Assembly (NCBI GenBank): GCA_049687015.1
Contig: JBAVIP010000029.1
Coordinates: forward strand, 62,001 to 126,000
Source of the DNA: Methylotenera_A sp049687015
GTDB lineage: Bacteria; Pseudomonadota; Gammaproteobacteria; Burkholderiales; Methylophilaceae
Length of the DNA: 64,000 nt
Direction: 5' to 3'
Shown in pieces: positions 16,839-25,906 of the stretch; position 1 is the stretch's first letter, and the number at the start of each line of letters is the position of its first letter. Position numbers and translations under genes: made by a program. The notes beneath the pieces are model-generated. The model saw only the letters and a program-made list of their open reading frames with translations. It did not search any database and was not told where the DNA came from.

Positions 16839-18584
16839 TTGTCCAGTTTCAGCATTCACGGTATCGGCGTATCTAGCGGCATTGCCATTGGGCATGCACA
16901 TTTGGTCTCAAATGCCTTACTAGAAGTAGTGCATTACCAACTGCCAACACATTTGATTGATAATGAAATCACGCGCTTTAATGACGCCATACTCGCCGTT
17001 AAAAAAGATTTAGAAACGATACGCAGCGCGCTCTCAAAAAACGCACCTGCTGAACTTGGCGCTTTTATCAATACCCATTTGATGATGCTGGCCGATAAAT
17101 CACTTTCTGAAGTGCCAAAAGACATTATCCGCAAAGAATATTGCAATGCTGAATGGGCAATTAAGCAGCAAATGGATGACATTGTTGAGCAGTTTGAAGC
17201 AATTGATGACGAATATCTGCGTGAGCGTAAACACGATGTTGTACAAGTGGTAGAACGCGTTATCAAAGTACTACTTGGCCACCCTAGCCAAGCGCCCAAT
17301 CTGACCAAAGAAAAGCAGCAGCAAGAAAGTGCGACCATTCTGGTGGCACATGACATTTCACCGGCAGATGCCATCCAATTTAAGCAGCACCATTTTGCTG
17401 CGTTTATTACCGATGTCGGCGGTGTAACCTCACATACGGCTATTCTGGCGCGTAGCCTTAACATCCCTTCTATCGTCGCTCTGCAGCGCGCGCGCGATTT
17501 AATCAACGATGGTGAACTCATCATTGTAGATGGCAGCTTGGGTGTGGTCATTGTCAATCCATCCAAAGAAATTCTGGCAGAATACAGGCTTCGTCAAGAT
17601 CAGTGGGTATTAGAACAACAAAAACTCAAACGCATTAAGTCCACCAAGGCTGTCACCATGGATGGCACTGCGATTGACCTATACGCCAATATTGAGGTGC
17701 CAGAAGACGTAGACGCAGCAAAAGCCTCTGGAGCGACGGGTATCGGCTTATACCGTACCGAATTCTTATTTATGAATAAACGCGAAATGCCTGATGAAGA
17801 AGAACAATTTCAGGCATACAAAAAAGTGGCTAAGGCCATGCATGGTTTGCCTGTGACCATCCGTACGCTGGATTTGGGCGCAGATAAACAAATGAATCCT
17901 GATAGCGCCTCGGATTGCGCCAACCCGGCTTTGGGGTTGCGCGCAGTGCGGCTTTGTTTGTCTGAGCCACAGATTTTCCATACGCAATTGCGTGCCCTGC
18001 TACGCGCCTCGCACTATGGCAACATCAAAATATTAATTCCAATGCTTTCTACACTGGCCGAGCTGCGCCAGACCAAACTTTTGCTTGAACGCGCAAAATT
18101 GTCGTTACGCAAGCAAAATATACCGTTTGACGAAAACATCGCGCTGGGCGGCATGATCGAGGTGCCTGCAGCGGCCATTAATGCCGAGGCATTTGCTAAA
18201 GAGCTGGATTTTTTATCCATCGGTACCAACGATTTAATCCAATACACACTTGCCATTGACCGTACTGATGACGCAGTGGCGCACTTGTATAATCCACTGC
18301 ATCCATCGGTATTGAAGCTGATCTCGATTACTATTAAAGCCGGAGCCAAATTAGGCAAATCGGTGGCCGTATGTGGCGAAATGGCTGGTGATACTAAACT
18401 TACCAGATTGTTGATCGGCATGGGCTTGCGCCAGCTTTCCATGCATCCATCCAACATACTTAGCGTGAAACAACAGGTATTGCATAGCCAAATAACCAAA
18501 CTTAATAGTGACGCCCGCAAAGTATTGGGGTTATCAGACCTCGAAAAAATTGAACCACTTGTCGCTAAATTTAATCTGCTTTAA
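16839..18584 (+). CDS. ptsI: PTS enzyme I (TTG start)
   Basis: 581 residues. It has an N-terminal HPr-binding helical region and a phosphohistidine in GGVTSHTAILARSL (His199). The PEP-binding TIM-barrel shows IGLYRTEFLFM, the catalytic loop MAVCGEMAGD-like region and the substrate block SIGTNDLIQYTLAIDR. Translation starts at TTG 16839, three bases after the ptsH stop. It transfers phosphate from PEP to HPr. With hprK, the EIIA and no permease, the set reads carbon or energy state rather than importing sugar. Confidence 0.96.
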   Translation: MSSFSIHGIGVSSGIAIGHAHLVSNALLEVVHYQLPTHLIDNEITRFNDAILAVKKDLETIRSALSKNAPAELGAFINTHLMMLADKSLSEVPKDIIRKEYCNAEWAIKQQMDDIVEQFEAIDDEYLRERKHDVVQVVERVIKVLLGHPSQAPNLTKEKQQQESATILVAHDISPADAIQFKQHHFAAFITDVGGVTSHTAILARSLNIPSIVALQRARDLINDGELIIVDGSLGVVIVNPSKEILAEYRLRQDQWVLEQQKLKRIKSTKAVTMDGTAIDLYANIEVPEDVDAAKASGATGIGLYRTEFLFMNKREMPDEEEQFQAYKKVAKAMHGLPVTIRTLDLGADKQMNPDSASDCANPALGLRAVRLCLSEPQIFHTQLRALLRASHYGNIKILIPMLSTLAELRQTKLLLERAKLSLRKQNIPFDENIALGGMIEVPAAAINAEAFAKELDFLSIGTNDLIQYTLAIDRTDDAVAHLYNPLHPSVLKLISITIKAGAKLGKSVAVCGEMAGDTKLTRLLIGMGLRQLSMHPSNILSVKQQVLHSQITKLNSDARKVLGLSDLEKIEPLVAKFNLL

Positions 18585-18600
18585 TTTGAAAGGAATCGCC

Positions 18601-18957
18601 ATGCCTACCGATGTTACCGAGTCTGACAATTTAAACCCTAGCAATGATGATAAAAATATCGCCACCGTCACCCACTTAGGCGGTACGGTATTTTCGTTTA
18701 TTCCTGGGCTTCTCGTGTGGGTACTTAAAAAAGACGATAACGCTTATATTGCAGACCAGGCCAAAGAAGCACTTAATTTTCAAATTACTGTGCTCATTGC
18801 CCAGTTTATTGCCGGCGTGCTGGCCATTATCCTCATTGGTTTTTTATTCATGGGCATTATTTGGATACTTAACGTTGTTTTTTGCATTATTGCCGCCATC
18901 TCTACTAGCAAGGGCGAAACTTATCGCTATCCATTTTGCTTGAGATTGATTAATTAG
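18601..18957 (+). CDS. DUF4870 membrane protein
   Basis: 118 residues from the ATG at 18601, preceded by GAAAGGAATCGCC. The sequence ATVTHLGGTVFSFIPGLLVWVLKKD followed by QAKEALNFQITVLIAQFIAGVLA is the DUF4870 pattern: a short cytosolic start and three membrane segments. The function is unknown. It follows ptsI by 16 bases and precedes prlC by 11, so it is probably co-transcribed. Confidence 0.85.
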   Translation: MPTDVTESDNLNPSNDDKNIATVTHLGGTVFSFIPGLLVWVLKKDDNAYIADQAKEALNFQITVLIAQFIAGVLAIILIGFLFMGIIWILNVVFCIIAAISTSKGETYRYPFCLRLIN

Positions 18958-18968
18958 AAGGAATTTTT

Positions 18969-20996
18969 GTGTCGAATCCGCTGTTGCATTTTGCAGGCTT
19001 GCCTAAATTTAACGAGATAAAACCAGAACACGTTTCGCCAGCGCTCGATTTACTTTTAAGCGAAGGCAAACAAACCATCGAAGCCCTGGCAAGTAGTAGT
19101 GAAACGCCCACTTGGAATAATTTTGCGCTGAAACTGGAAGACTTGGACGAAAAAATATCTCGCGCCTGGTCACAAGTGGGACACATGAATGCCGTGGTGA
19201 ACAGCCCGGAATTGCGTGCGGCCTATAATGAAAATTTGGCGAAGTTAACCGATTTTTACAGCGATTTGGCACAAGATGAGCGACTTTATGCCAAATATCG
19301 TGCGATTAGAAATAATGCTGATTTTGTCAAACTGAAAAGTGCGCAACAAAAAATCGTCAATAACGAAGTACGCGACTTCAAACTCGGCGGGGCAGAATTG
19401 CCCGCTGATAAAAAAGCGCGCTTCAAAGCCATTAACGAAGAGCTCTCGAAACTCGCCGCCAAGTTTGAAGAAAACGTACTCGATACCACCAATGAATACG
19501 CACTTTATATAGAAAATACGGCCGAATTAGCGGGGATTCCGGAAGATGTATTGCAGACTGCGAAAGAAGCTGCTGAAGCCGACAAGAAAGTTGGCTATAA
19601 ATTTACCCTGCACTTTCCCAGTTACATGCCAGTGCTGCAGTATGCAGACAATCGCAATCTGCGCGAAACCCTGTACCATGCCTACGCCACGCGCGCGAGC
19701 GAATTTGGTAAACCTGAGTTTGATAACACGCCGATCATTTCGAAAATTCTTAAGCTGCGCGATGAAGCAGCAAAACTACTGGATTTTAATTGCTTTGCTG
19801 AATTGTCTCTCGCCACCAAAATGGCTGACACGCCAGCACAAGTCATTGAGTTTTTACAAACACTTGCAAACCGCGCCAAACCTTACGCCGAGCAGGACAT
19901 GCGCGAATTGGTCGCTTATGCTAAGAAGCTCAATATCAGCGACATGCAGGCTTGGGATGTGGCTTATGTATCGGAAAAACTGCGTGAAGAAAAATATGCT
20001 TTTTCTGATTTAGAGGTGAAACAGTACTTCCCGGAAGACAAAGTTTTGGCAGGGCTTTTTAAAGTTGTAGAAACTATTTTTGGTGTGTTTGTAAAAAAAT
20101 CGGATGCGCCGACCTGGCATAAAGATGCACATTTTTATGAAATTACCGATCAGAACGGTAAACTTATTGGTCAGTTTTATTTAGATCTGTATGCCCGCAA
20201 CAATAAGCGTGGTGGCGCCTGGATGGATGAAGCCATTACGCGCCGCGTTGTGGATGACAATCTGACTACCCCTGTTGCCTATTTAACCTGCAACTTCTCG
20301 GCACCGGTAGGTGGCAAACCTGCTTTATTTACGCATGACGAAGTAATCACCTTATTCCACGAGTTCGGCCACGGCTTGCACCACATGCTCACACAGGTAA
20401 ATGATTACAGCGTTTCTGGCATCAAAGGCGTGGAATGGGACGCCGTGGAACTGCCCAGCCAGTTTATGGAAAACTTCTGCTGGGAATGGGATGTGCTGCG
20501 TCATATGACGCATCATATAGAAACTGGCGCGCAATTACCGCGGGAGTTATTCGACAAAATGGTTGCTGCCAAAAACTTTCAGGCGGGCATGCAAACTGTG
20601 CGTCAAATGGAGTTTTCACTATTTGATATCACACTACATAGCGCATTTGATGTGAATGGCAGCAAAACGCCGTTGGCCTTGCTTGAAGAAATTCGCGACA
20701 AAGTTGCGGTTGTACGCCCACCAAGTTGGAACCGCTTTCCAAATAATTTCTCGCACATCTTCGCCGGCGGCTATGCCGCCGGCTATTACAGTTACAAATG
20801 GGCAGAAGTGCTTTCTGCCGATGCGTACAGCCTTTTTGAAGAAAACGGTGTGCTATGTGCAGATACCGGGAAAAAATTCTGGGATGAAGTATTAGCGCAA
20901 GGCGGATCACGCCCGGCTATGGAATCGTTTGTAGCATTCCGTGGCCGCGAACCCAGCATCGACGCGCTTCTTAGACACAACGGCATGGGCGAGTGA
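18969..20996 (+). CDS. prlC: Oligopeptidase A (M3 metallopeptidase, GTG start)
   Basis: 675 residues, the usual length. The zinc motif is LFHEFGHGLHHMLTQV, with a further ligand region GVEWDAVELPSQFMENFCWE. The GTG at 18969 follows AGAAGGAA. The enzyme is cytosolic, degrades short peptides and, in E. coli, cleaved signal peptides. Its stop overlaps the GTG start of xthA by 4 bases (GTGA). Confidence 0.96.
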   Translation: MSNPLLHFAGLPKFNEIKPEHVSPALDLLLSEGKQTIEALASSSETPTWNNFALKLEDLDEKISRAWSQVGHMNAVVNSPELRAAYNENLAKLTDFYSDLAQDERLYAKYRAIRNNADFVKLKSAQQKIVNNEVRDFKLGGAELPADKKARFKAINEELSKLAAKFEENVLDTTNEYALYIENTAELAGIPEDVLQTAKEAAEADKKVGYKFTLHFPSYMPVLQYADNRNLRETLYHAYATRASEFGKPEFDNTPIISKILKLRDEAAKLLDFNCFAELSLATKMADTPAQVIEFLQTLANRAKPYAEQDMRELVAYAKKLNISDMQAWDVAYVSEKLREEKYAFSDLEVKQYFPEDKVLAGLFKVVETIFGVFVKKSDAPTWHKDAHFYEITDQNGKLIGQFYLDLYARNNKRGGAWMDEAITRRVVDDNLTTPVAYLTCNFSAPVGGKPALFTHDEVITLFHEFGHGLHHMLTQVNDYSVSGIKGVEWDAVELPSQFMENFCWEWDVLRHMTHHIETGAQLPRELFDKMVAAKNFQAGMQTVRQMEFSLFDITLHSAFDVNGSKTPLALLEEIRDKVAVVRPPSWNRFPNNFSHIFAGGYAAGYYSYKWAEVLSADAYSLFEENGVLCADTGKKFWDEVLAQGGSRPAMESFVAFRGREPSIDALLRHNGMGE

Positions 20997-21760
20997 AATT
21001 AGCGACCTGGAATGTCAACTCGCTAAACGTGCGCTTACCGCACGTATTGGATTGGGTGCGCGACAACCAACCGGACGTGCTGTGCCTGCAGGAAACCAAG
21101 CAGGAAGATGTTAAATTCCCCTATACCGAATTAAAACAAGCAGGTTATGAAGCAATTCATAGCGGGCAAAAAACCTATAATGGTGTGGCGATTTTAACGC
21201 GGCAACCCATGACTGATATTTCTCAAGGCATTGCAGATTTTGAGGATGAGCAAAAACGTGTAATTAGCGCCACCATAAATGGTATACGGGTAGTTTGTGC
21301 GTATATTCCAAATGGCCAGGCGGTAGATTCTGAGAAATATACCTATAAACTGCGCTGGCTTGAAGCGCTTATCTATTGGCTTGCAGAGGAGCTTAAAAAG
21401 TATCCGAATTTGGTTTTATTGGGCGATTACAACATTGCGCCCGATGACCGCGATTGCCACGACCCTGCGGCATGGCTTGGACAGGTATTAGTATCTCCAC
21501 GCGAACGGGAGGCTTTTGAAAAGCTCACTCAGTTAGGACTACACGACAGCTTCAGATTGTTTGAGCAGGCCGAAGGCCACTTTAGCTGGTGGGATTACCG
21601 CATGGCAGGTTTCAGGCGCAATTTAGGCATGCGCATTGACCATATTTTAGTTAGTGATGCGCTAAAAGACGCCTGTCAAAGCTGCATGATAGATAAAACG
21701 CCGCGCAAGCTCGAGCGTCCCTCTGACCACACGCCTGTGGTTTTAACGCTTGCCAATTAA
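20993..21760 (+). CDS. xthA: Exodeoxyribonuclease III (GTG start)
   Basis: 255 residues of the EEP nuclease fold. The N-terminus KLATWNVNSLNVRLPHVLDW, LQETKQED (catalytic Glu), LLGDYNIAPDDRD (Asp/Asn) and the terminal SDHTPVVL (Asp-His) are all present. It is an AP endonuclease and 3' exonuclease of base excision repair. The start overlaps the prlC stop. Confidence 0.96.
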   Translation: MKLATWNVNSLNVRLPHVLDWVRDNQPDVLCLQETKQEDVKFPYTELKQAGYEAIHSGQKTYNGVAILTRQPMTDISQGIADFEDEQKRVISATINGIRVVCAYIPNGQAVDSEKYTYKLRWLEALIYWLAEELKKYPNLVLLGDYNIAPDDRDCHDPAAWLGQVLVSPREREAFEKLTQLGLHDSFRLFEQAEGHFSWWDYRMAGFRRNLGMRIDHILVSDALKDACQSCMIDKTPRKLERPSDHTPVVLTLAN

Positions 21761-21780
21761 CACGGCAAGCTAGCCTTTTT
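21748..21780 (+). terminator. Intrinsic terminator after xthA
   Basis: GCTTGCC (21748-21754) pairs with GGCAAGC (21764-21770) and is followed by TAGCC and a T run. The left arm lies inside the last xthA codons. It separates xthA from the convergent ntrX gene. Confidence 0.6.
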
Positions 21781-21782
21781 AT

Positions 21783-23051
21783 TTAACCTTTTATTTTAAT
21801 GCCAAGCTGCTTGAGTTTACGGTACAAATGAGTGCGCTCGAGACCAGAGATTTCAGCCAGTTTGCTCATGTTATTGCGAATCACCGCCATGTGGTGTTGA
21901 AAGTAAAAACGCTCAAAATCGTCACGCGCCTCACGCAGCGGCAGCGCTAAATTGACAGGTAAAGATTGCAACTTCGACTCTTGATTAGCCGGATTGGAAC
22001 TGAACTGTTCCAACACACGGCTCACATCGTTAAGCGTAATTTTTTCTTCTAAGCTGCTTAACACCAGGTTTTGCACCACCGCCTCCAGCTCAGCCAAATC
22101 GCCGGGCCAGTCAGCATTTCTTAAGGCATTTAAAGCGGCCGTATCAAAACTTTTATATTGCGCGCCAGAAGTTTCCACCAGCAAATTCGCCATCGCGGTG
22201 GCAAGGTCTGGAATATCCTCACGATGATCGTTTAAGGCGGGTACCTTGAGTGTACTCGTTGAGAGCGCCTGCAACAATGTATTATCAAACTGCGCATTCT
22301 CGACAAGTTGCGGCAAGCTTAAGGAGCTTGCGCACACCACACGTACCTGGTATTTGTCAGCTTTGGCCAGCAATAATTGCAAACCTTTTTGTTCGGTTTT
22401 ATTGAGCGCAGAAACTTCATCAATAAACACAATACCATCATGCGCTTGCTCTAACAGCTCCAATGGCGCAGTGGCTAGTTTTTCATATTCAGTCAAGCCT
22501 ACCCAAGGCGTGCCCGCTGTATGCAAAAACCGCGCGCACATTTCAACACTGCCGCCCTTTTTGCCGATAAGCAATAAGGCGTTTTTGGTACGGGAAATCT
22601 GTTCCAAGCGCTGTTTTAGCTCATTAATCACCAAGCTTTTACCAAAACTGGCCAAATTCATTTCAGTTTTCGGCAAACTCTCTGAATGTTTCAGGGCGGC
22701 AGTCACTGTTTTAAGCAGTTTTTGTAAGGCAATTGGCTTTTCTAAAAAATCAAATGCACCAATGCGTGTGGCCTCTACCGCAGTATCAATCGTACCGTGG
22801 CCAGACATCATCACTACTGGCATCGTCAGTAAACCGGCATTACCCCATTCTTTCAGTAAGCTAATGCCATCGCAATCCGGCATCCATATATCCAATAACA
22901 CCATGTCCGGGCGTTGTTTTAAGCGCGCATCACGCGCAGCCTGCGCATTTTCAGCAAGCAAGACCTGGTGCCCTTCATCTAGCAAAATGTCGCTTAATAG
23001 TTCACGAATACCAATTTCATCATCCACCACTAAAATATTTCTTGATGCCAT
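21783..23051 (-). CDS. ntrX: NtrX-like response regulator with degenerate AAA+ module
   Basis: 422 residues. The receiver domain (1-120) has the phosphoacceptor Asp54 in VLLDIWMPDCDG, and the C-terminal Fis-type HTH is present (NNMSKLAEISGLERTHLYRKLKQ). The central AAA+ region is clearly related to sigma-54 activators but damaged. The Walker A position reads GKKGGSVE instead of the usual GESGTGKE, so the lysine is lost, and the GAFTGA loop with roughly 50 surrounding residues is missing. Walker B (GIVFIDEVSAL) remains. It should bind DNA and be phosphorylated but not open sigma-54 promoters. It is encoded just downstream of its kinase ntrY. Confidence 0.9.
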   Translation of the reverse strand: MASRNILVVDDEIGIRELLSDILLDEGHQVLLAENAQAARDARLKQRPDMVLLDIWMPDCDGISLLKEWGNAGLLTMPVVMMSGHGTIDTAVEATRIGAFDFLEKPIALQKLLKTVTAALKHSESLPKTEMNLASFGKSLVINELKQRLEQISRTKNALLLIGKKGGSVEMCARFLHTAGTPWVGLTEYEKLATAPLELLEQAHDGIVFIDEVSALNKTEQKGLQLLLAKADKYQVRVVCASSLSLPQLVENAQFDNTLLQALSTSTLKVPALNDHREDIPDLATAMANLLVETSGAQYKSFDTAALNALRNADWPGDLAELEAVVQNLVLSSLEEKITLNDVSRVLEQFSSNPANQESKLQSLPVNLALPLREARDDFERFYFQHHMAVIRNNMSKLAEISGLERTHLYRKLKQLGIKIKG

Positions 23052-23082
23052 GTTTATACTTCCCTTTTTACACTTTACTTTT

Positions 23083-25320
23083 TTACACTTCTCTGGCCAT
23101 TTTTTGTTTACTGCTGCTTGCTGTCTTATGAATGACTTGTTTCTTAGCGCTTACTTTTACATTATTTTCGATTTTTAATTTAGTTTCATTAGGCTTTTCG
23201 ATTGGTATAGTAATAGTAATACAGGCGCCGCCTGTTAGGTTATTTTCTATTTTAATCTGGCCAAAATGTTCTTCGATCATTTTTTTCACGATCGCCAAGC
23301 CCAAGCCCGTACCATGAGCTTTGGTGGTCACATAGGGCTCGAAAGCATGGTTAAGCAAATCTACTGGAAAGCCTTGCCCATTATCTTTCACTATGAGCTT
23401 AATGGCTGTCTCATCAAACGTGGTTTGTACCAGAATTTCCGGGTTTTCCACTTGCTTGAGTGCATCCTGTGCATTCTGCATCAAATTATGCAGCACTTGC
23501 CGCAACATCGTTGCATCACCCTTTATATCAGGCATATTGGGCATTAAATTAAATGTGATTTTAGCGTGTGCACTGTCATAAAGCGCTGTTACGTCTTTAA
23601 TCAGCTTATTAATATTAAGTTTGGTTAAATTAGCCGATGGTGCACGCGCATATTCACTAAATTCATTCACCATGCTTTTCATGGCGCTCACTTGATTGAC
23701 AATGGTATCGGTCGCGCGTTGCAGCACATTGGCATCATCTTCATTTAATTTTGCGCTGAGTTTATGCTGCAAACGCTCGGCAGAAAGCTGAATCGGTGTA
23801 AGCGGATTCTTGATTTCATGCGCCAGGCGGCGTGCCACCTCACCCCAAGCCGCATCACGCTGCGCTTGCACCATGGTGGTCACATCATCAAACACCACCA
23901 CAAAGCCACTGCCAGCACTGCCTGGTAAGCGAGTGGCGCGCACTAATAGTAATTGCTTGCCTTGTGGTCGCACAATCTCAAGCTGCCTGGTCAGTTCCTG
24001 TTTTTCTTGCTCTTTGCTCTTAGTGAATTCAAAATGAGACTGTAGCAATTGAATAAATTCCGCCAAAAAGGTTTGGCTTTCTGCGATTTTCGCAAACAGC
24101 TTGTTCTCAAATGGAGCAAGATCGACTTCTAAAATATTGCTTGCCGCTACATTATAAGTGCGCAGTTCGGCATTTTCATTAATAGCCAATACGCCCGATG
24201 ATAAATGCGCCAAAATGGTTTCCAGATAACCGCGCGCTGCCTCGACACGCGCCCTGTTTCTCTCGGTAGCCTGTGTGGCATCATCAAGCTGGCGCGTCAT
24301 GCTGTTAAACGATTTCACTAATATGCCTAATTCATCTTTGCCATGCTCGGGCAACATGGTGCTGTAATCGCCGCTGGCAATGGCACGCGTGCCTTCTGCC
24401 AACACTGCCAGCGGCAGAGTTAATCTGCGGCTTAACACAAACGCAATCGCCAATGCGGACAGCATGGCAAGCATCAGCACCAAAGTCAGCGTGAGCGCAA
24501 AAATATCTTTGAGCGAGCTGCGACTGTAAGAAAGCTCCTGGTAATCGCGATACACTTCTTGCACCGCTTCAGCCGTGTTGGATAACGACTTAGGCACGGG
24601 CTGCAATAATTGCAAAATACGCGTTTCGCCAGCAATCTCTTGCACATTCACGGGCGCTAACACTCGCATATAAAGCCCTTTATTTGGAATCGGCTCTATT
24701 TTTCCATACACTCTATTTTTCGCTTGGCGCAGTTGTGGAATGCTTGGCAACTCTGGTAAAAAACTATTCGGATCACTACTGGAAACCGATAAAATACGGC
24801 CCTGTAGCGTAAGCAAGGTAGCGTCTTGTATGCCTGATTTTTCGCGTAAATCGTTCAATAAACCAAATTGGCCGCGAGATGGCTGAAATGCCAAAGTGGT
24901 TGCCATATTCTCAGCTTTTTCCTCGATATCATTCAGCATGATATCCAGGGCACGTTGACCCAAACTCAAGCCGCCATCTAAAGCTGATTCTACCTTCACA
25001 TTAAACCAGGACTCGATCGAACGTGTTAAAAAATTCACCGAAACCAAATACACAATAAGGCCAGGAATAATCGCCATTAGCGCAAATGTGCCCAAAAGGC
25101 GCAAAGTGAGGCGGCTGCCCATCACCCCGCTTTTGATTTTTTTAGCTAAATGCCATAACTGAAAACCAATAAGCACAATCAGGGCGCCCGCCAGAGCAAT
25201 ATTGATGTATAACAAAATTTTGTAATAATCGCCTGAAATGGCGGCATTCGCACTAGCAAGCGAGAGCAGATACAACAGCACCAGCCCTAACGCAACGCTT
25301 ACAAATAAGATATATCGCAT
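23083..25320 (-). CDS. ntrY: Sensor histidine kinase NtrY
   Basis: 745 residues. The N-terminal region (1-320) has about four membrane helices and a periplasmic sensor loop, then HAMP (LSRRLTLPLAVLAEGTRAI), a PAS-like domain, HisKA with HEIKNPLTPIQLSAERL, and an HATPase with VKDNGQGFP and HGTGLGLAIVKKMIEEH. The kinase is complete. It precedes ntrX by 31 bases and follows the DUF4390 gene by 13, giving a rsmB-DUF4390-ntrYX unit. The basic C-terminal tail (KVSAKKQVIHKTASSSKQK) is unconserved. Confidence 0.93.
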   Translation of the reverse strand: MRYILFVSVALGLVLLYLLSLASANAAISGDYYKILLYINIALAGALIVLIGFQLWHLAKKIKSGVMGSRLTLRLLGTFALMAIIPGLIVYLVSVNFLTRSIESWFNVKVESALDGGLSLGQRALDIMLNDIEEKAENMATTLAFQPSRGQFGLLNDLREKSGIQDATLLTLQGRILSVSSSDPNSFLPELPSIPQLRQAKNRVYGKIEPIPNKGLYMRVLAPVNVQEIAGETRILQLLQPVPKSLSNTAEAVQEVYRDYQELSYSRSSLKDIFALTLTLVLMLAMLSALAIAFVLSRRLTLPLAVLAEGTRAIASGDYSTMLPEHGKDELGILVKSFNSMTRQLDDATQATERNRARVEAARGYLETILAHLSSGVLAINENAELRTYNVAASNILEVDLAPFENKLFAKIAESQTFLAEFIQLLQSHFEFTKSKEQEKQELTRQLEIVRPQGKQLLLVRATRLPGSAGSGFVVVFDDVTTMVQAQRDAAWGEVARRLAHEIKNPLTPIQLSAERLQHKLSAKLNEDDANVLQRATDTIVNQVSAMKSMVNEFSEYARAPSANLTKLNINKLIKDVTALYDSAHAKITFNLMPNMPDIKGDATMLRQVLHNLMQNAQDALKQVENPEILVQTTFDETAIKLIVKDNGQGFPVDLLNHAFEPYVTTKAHGTGLGLAIVKKMIEEHFGQIKIENNLTGGACITITIPIEKPNETKLKIENNVKVSAKKQVIHKTASSSKQKMAREV

Positions 25321-25333
25321 TCTTAAAAAGCCA

Positions 25334-25906
25334 TCATTTATTGAGTTCTTTTAGCGACCACTCAAATTTTTGTGAGGATAAATTCCACTTTTCTGAGCCA
25401 ATCGTATCCACTTGAATCGCCTTAGGCAGCTTGGTTTGATCTAATCGAATCAACAAAGCCGCCTTATAAGTCTCACCTTTTTCCAGCAATGACTTTTCTA
25501 CCACTTTCCATTCGTTTAACCGCGCCAACTCTTGCGTAGCTTCGCCCAAGGTTTCAAAAGATTGTTGATGTACACCGCGATTCACCAAATATTGGCGACT
25601 TAGGGCGTGATAACTTAAAATAACGTTTTGAGAAGTCGTCACAATTTCATCGTCGAACCAATACTTACGCGGACTTACGATCTGAAATTCGACTAAAAAA
25701 TTAAGCGGAACGCCTTTGTTAATCGCCTCTTCAATTTCATTATCAAAAGCAATGTCCATGTTGGCATTCAAGCTGTAATAATCGTCTTGCGGCTGTAATT
25801 CTGCGCTTTTGATATTGATACTGCTTGAAGCCGCAAACGCAAATGAAAACGCGCCTAGAAGCAACAAAAAACTAATTTTTTTGCAGTAGCGCGTAAAAAA
25901 GGCCAT
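25334..25906 (-). CDS. DUF4390 periplasmic protein
   Basis: 190 residues from the ATG at 25906: a basic start MAFFTRYCKK then a hydrophobic export signal ending FAFAAS. The mature part shows LNANMDIAFDNEIEEAINKGVPLNFLVEF and YHALSRQYLV, typical of DUF4390 proteins encoded between rsmB and ntrY. It overlaps the end of rsmB by 35 bases. The function is unknown; constant linkage to NtrY suggests a role with the sensor, but that is inference. Confidence 0.85.
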   Translation of the reverse strand: MAFFTRYCKKISFLLLLGAFSFAFAASSSINIKSAELQPQDDYYSLNANMDIAFDNEIEEAINKGVPLNFLVEFQIVSPRKYWFDDEIVTTSQNVILSYHALSRQYLVNRGVHQQSFETLGEATQELARLNEWKVVEKSLLEKGETYKAALLIRLDQTKLPKAIQVDTIGSEKWNLSSQKFEWSLKELNK

